Of a DNA stretch of 6,517 nucleotides, positions 5,230 to 6,517 are shown piece after piece. The notes under the pieces are model-generated. The model was given only the letters and a program-made list of their open reading frames with translations, was not told the DNA's origin and made no database searches. The translations under genes were made by a program, and so were the position numbers. Position 1 is the stretch's first letter. Each line of letters starts with the position of its first letter. Source of the DNA: an uncultured Asticcacaulis sp. (lineage in GTDB: Bacteria > Pseudomonadota > Alphaproteobacteria > Caulobacterales > Caulobacteraceae); NCBI GenBank assembly GCA_946482045.1, contig CAMLPZ010000246.1, forward strand, positions 1-6,517, read 5' to 3'.

Positions 5230-6313
5230 CTTTTGGGGTGGGTTTGTTAACCAATTTCTCGCCCCACCGGCGAACGACGCGGCGGAAGGGCAGCTCGACC
5301 AGATGGTGCGCCAGCATGGAGAGCGGCACCAGGGCGACGAGACCTGTTAACCACCACATAAAGGGAAGCGCGGCCCCGTTCAAGCCCAAAACCATATCTA
5401 TCCCCTTCAGATAGACCCACTTCCACGGCACGTAGATCATGTAGGTCGCGAAGGAAATTTCACCGAGATAGACCAGCGGCTTTGAGGACAGGATGCCCTT
5501 ACCATCATGCCCAAGTCCCCCAATCGCCAGCAGGCCCAGGCCCAGGGCAATGACGGTCAATGAATCGGGCGCGCCGAAATGGGCGGCCACAAGCGCTCCC
5601 CCAATGCCGGCTACGGAACCGATGCGGGCAGTCCAGGGCGAATTCACCAGGCCCGACCGCCAGGCGAGATAGAGCGCTGAACCGAACAGGAAGGTGGGGA
5701 CGATTCGCAGGGCGCCCCAGTGGAAGGTTGCCTTGGTCAGCGGAAAACCGGCAATGGCGGCAAAAGCGGTATTGAGCGCCACCAGGAAACCGATCGCCAG
5801 GCCGACCGCCAGCAGCGGGCGATTGCGCAGCGGCCAGGCCATGGCGGCGACAGCCGGGAAGCTCAGATAGGCGAACCATTCGGCCGAGATCGACCAGGAC
5901 GGATGGTTGAAAGAGGCGGTCGGCGCCAGGCCCCAGGCCTGGGTCAGGGTCAGGTGCGCCGGCAGCGCCGCCCAGTTTGCGGCATTCCCATCGAGCGTGA
6001 TGCCCTTGATGGCCGCCACGGTGACAAGCAGCAGGGTAAAGGCCAATGTCGCGATATGCAGCGGATAGACGCGCGCCAGCCGGTGAACGACGAACTTGCC
6101 GTAATCGAAACGTCCTTCGCCGAAGGCTTCGAGGTAGACATAGGACAGGATGAAACCCGACAGGATGAAAAACAGGTCGACGCCAAGATAACCCTTGTCC
6201 AGCAAGGGGACAGCGACCACACCTTGCAACTCATGGATATAGGTGTAGAGGACAACCCAGAGCGCTGCGAAAAAACGCAGGCTTGTCAATGGCTTGATTT
6301 GATCTTGCGGCAT
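5222..6313 (-). CDS. Membrane acyltransferase-3 family protein (OafA/YrhL-like)
   Basis: A 363-residue polytopic inner-membrane protein of the Acyl_transf_3 family, which usually transfers acetyl or other acyl groups to surface polysaccharides, lipids or peptidoglycan. Family blocks appear in order: LTSLRFFAALWVVLY (9-23), GYLGVDLFFILSGFIL (41-56), HRLARVYPLH (77-86), SWSISAEWFAYLSFP (139-153), LGEISFATYMIYVP (283-296) and ELPFRR (340-345), with about ten hydrophobic helices. Length is normal for the family. The ATG at 6313 is chosen because AGAGGT lies seven bases upstream and the family alignment begins there; the frame stays open to 6490, but that extension reads through a dispersed repeat. 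Two residues are odd: the family's R-x10-H motif has Thr24 in place of His after Arg13, and the usual YLxHxP reads YMIYVP, with Tyr294 in place of His. Activity may therefore differ or be lost. The acceptor substrate is unknown. Confidence 0.9.
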   Translation of the reverse strand: MPQDQIKPLTSLRFFAALWVVLYTYIHELQGVVAVPLLDKGYLGVDLFFILSGFILSYVYLEAFGEGRFDYGKFVVHRLARVYPLHIATLAFTLLLVTVAAIKGITLDGNAANWAALPAHLTLTQAWGLAPTASFNHPSWSISAEWFAYLSFPAVAAMAWPLRNRPLLAVGLAIGFLVALNTAFAAIAGFPLTKATFHWGALRIVPTFLFGSALYLAWRSGLVNSPWTARIGSVAGIGGALVAAHFGAPDSLTVIALGLGLLAIGGLGHDGKGILSSKPLVYLGEISFATYMIYVPWKWVYLKGIDMVLGLNGAALPFMWWLTGLVALVPLSMLAHHLVELPFRRVVRRWGEKLVNKPTPKAA

Positions 6314-6320
6314 GTCCCTA

Positions 6321-6326
6321 ACCTCT
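6321..6326 (-). promoter_or_regulatory. Ribosome binding site deciding the acyltransferase start
   Basis: AGAGGT on the minus strand lies seven bases before the ATG at 6313-6311. It supports this start over the upstream ATG at 6490, whose 59 extra codons include the PHPNPLP string typical of mistranslated intergenic repeats. Confidence 0.6.
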
Positions 6327-6410
6327 GAACCTATCCCATTTGGAGAATTCCCGGCTCGCCTTGCAGGATATATGCCGGACGGTAACATGGGGTGAAGATC
6401 GGCGCATAGT

Positions 6411-6517
6411 CCCCTCTCCTCGCTTGCGGGGAGAGGGTTAGGGTGAGGGGCAAACGACCGAAGCCGCACGCATCTACAATAGCCCCTCATCCGGCCCTGC
6501 GGGCCACCTTCTCCCCG
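6411..6517. repeat. Composite GC-rich dispersed palindromic repeat, truncated at the right edge
   Basis: The left module is a hairpin, CCCTCTCC (6412-6419) with GGAGAGGG (6430-6437), extended inward by a T-G wobble and CGC/GCG, then followed by TTAGGGTGAGGGGC. The right module begins GCCCCTCATCC (6482-6492), carries a GGCCC-TGC-GGGCC hairpin (6493-6505) and runs into CCTTCTCCCCG at the window end, where its partner arm would start. TGAGGGGC (6444-6451) and GCCCCTCA (6482-6489) are exact inverted copies, so the two modules face each other across a 30-base centre. This is the well-known proteobacterial intergenic repeat type whose translation gives PHPNPLP-like peptides. It lies about 100 bp upstream of the acyltransferase start. 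Confidence 0.8.

Noticed and set aside
4308..6313. Acyltransferase and CHAP genes as a peptidoglycan O-acetylation operon
   Set aside because: The spacer of about 100 bp has its own candidate promoter, the acyltransferase lacks the usual catalytic His, and no SGNH or other partner gene is present. Adjacency alone does not support a shared pathway.
6411..6517. CRISPR-like or phage attachment site
   Set aside because: There are no regularly spaced direct repeats, no integrase and no tRNA; the structure matches a dispersed intergenic palindrome instead.

Overview
The window carries five protein-coding genes, all on the minus strand, so transcription runs from right to left. Moderately high-GC genes are separated by AT-rich intergenic stretches. 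The intergenic palindromes and the GC-rich dispersed repeat at the right edge resemble types I know from Alphaproteobacteria. Together with a GH74 xyloglucanase-like enzyme and an AlaA-type aminotransferase, this suggests an alphaproteobacterium, possibly Caulobacterales (Asticcacaulis-like). That placement is an inference from gene content and repeat style; no marker gene settles it.

Layout from right to left, in order of transcription. At 6411-6517 lies a composite dispersed palindromic repeat that runs off the window. At 5222-6313 is an integral-membrane acyltransferase-3 (OafA/YrhL-like) protein with two unusual His replacements. At 4308-5120 is a secreted CHAP-domain protein, a probable peptidoglycan amidase or peptidase, closed by a strong intrinsic terminator at 4250-4282. 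At 3201-4229 is a CorA-type divalent-cation channel whose start codon lies only about 20 bp beyond that terminator. Between corA and the next gene, two adjacent palindromes (3063-3106 and 3121-3163) form a corA terminator and probably a dispersed intergenic element. At 1761-3011 is alaA, a glutamate-pyruvate aminotransferase. About 960 bp with no convincing gene follow (803-1760). The left edge holds the N-terminal 267 residues of an exported GH74 glycoside hydrolase (1-802), truncated by the window.

The genes look like independent transcription units, not one pathway: envelope and surface functions on the right (acyltransferase, CHAP protein, Mg2+ channel), amino-acid metabolism in the middle, and extracellular plant-polysaccharide breakdown on the left. 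I found no CRISPR array, defence system, toxin-antitoxin pair, prophage or insertion sequence, and nothing I can honestly call a new system. The points most worth following up are the acyltransferase lacking its usual His residues, the terminator placed against the corA start, the composite repeats, and the gene-free stretch at 803-1760.
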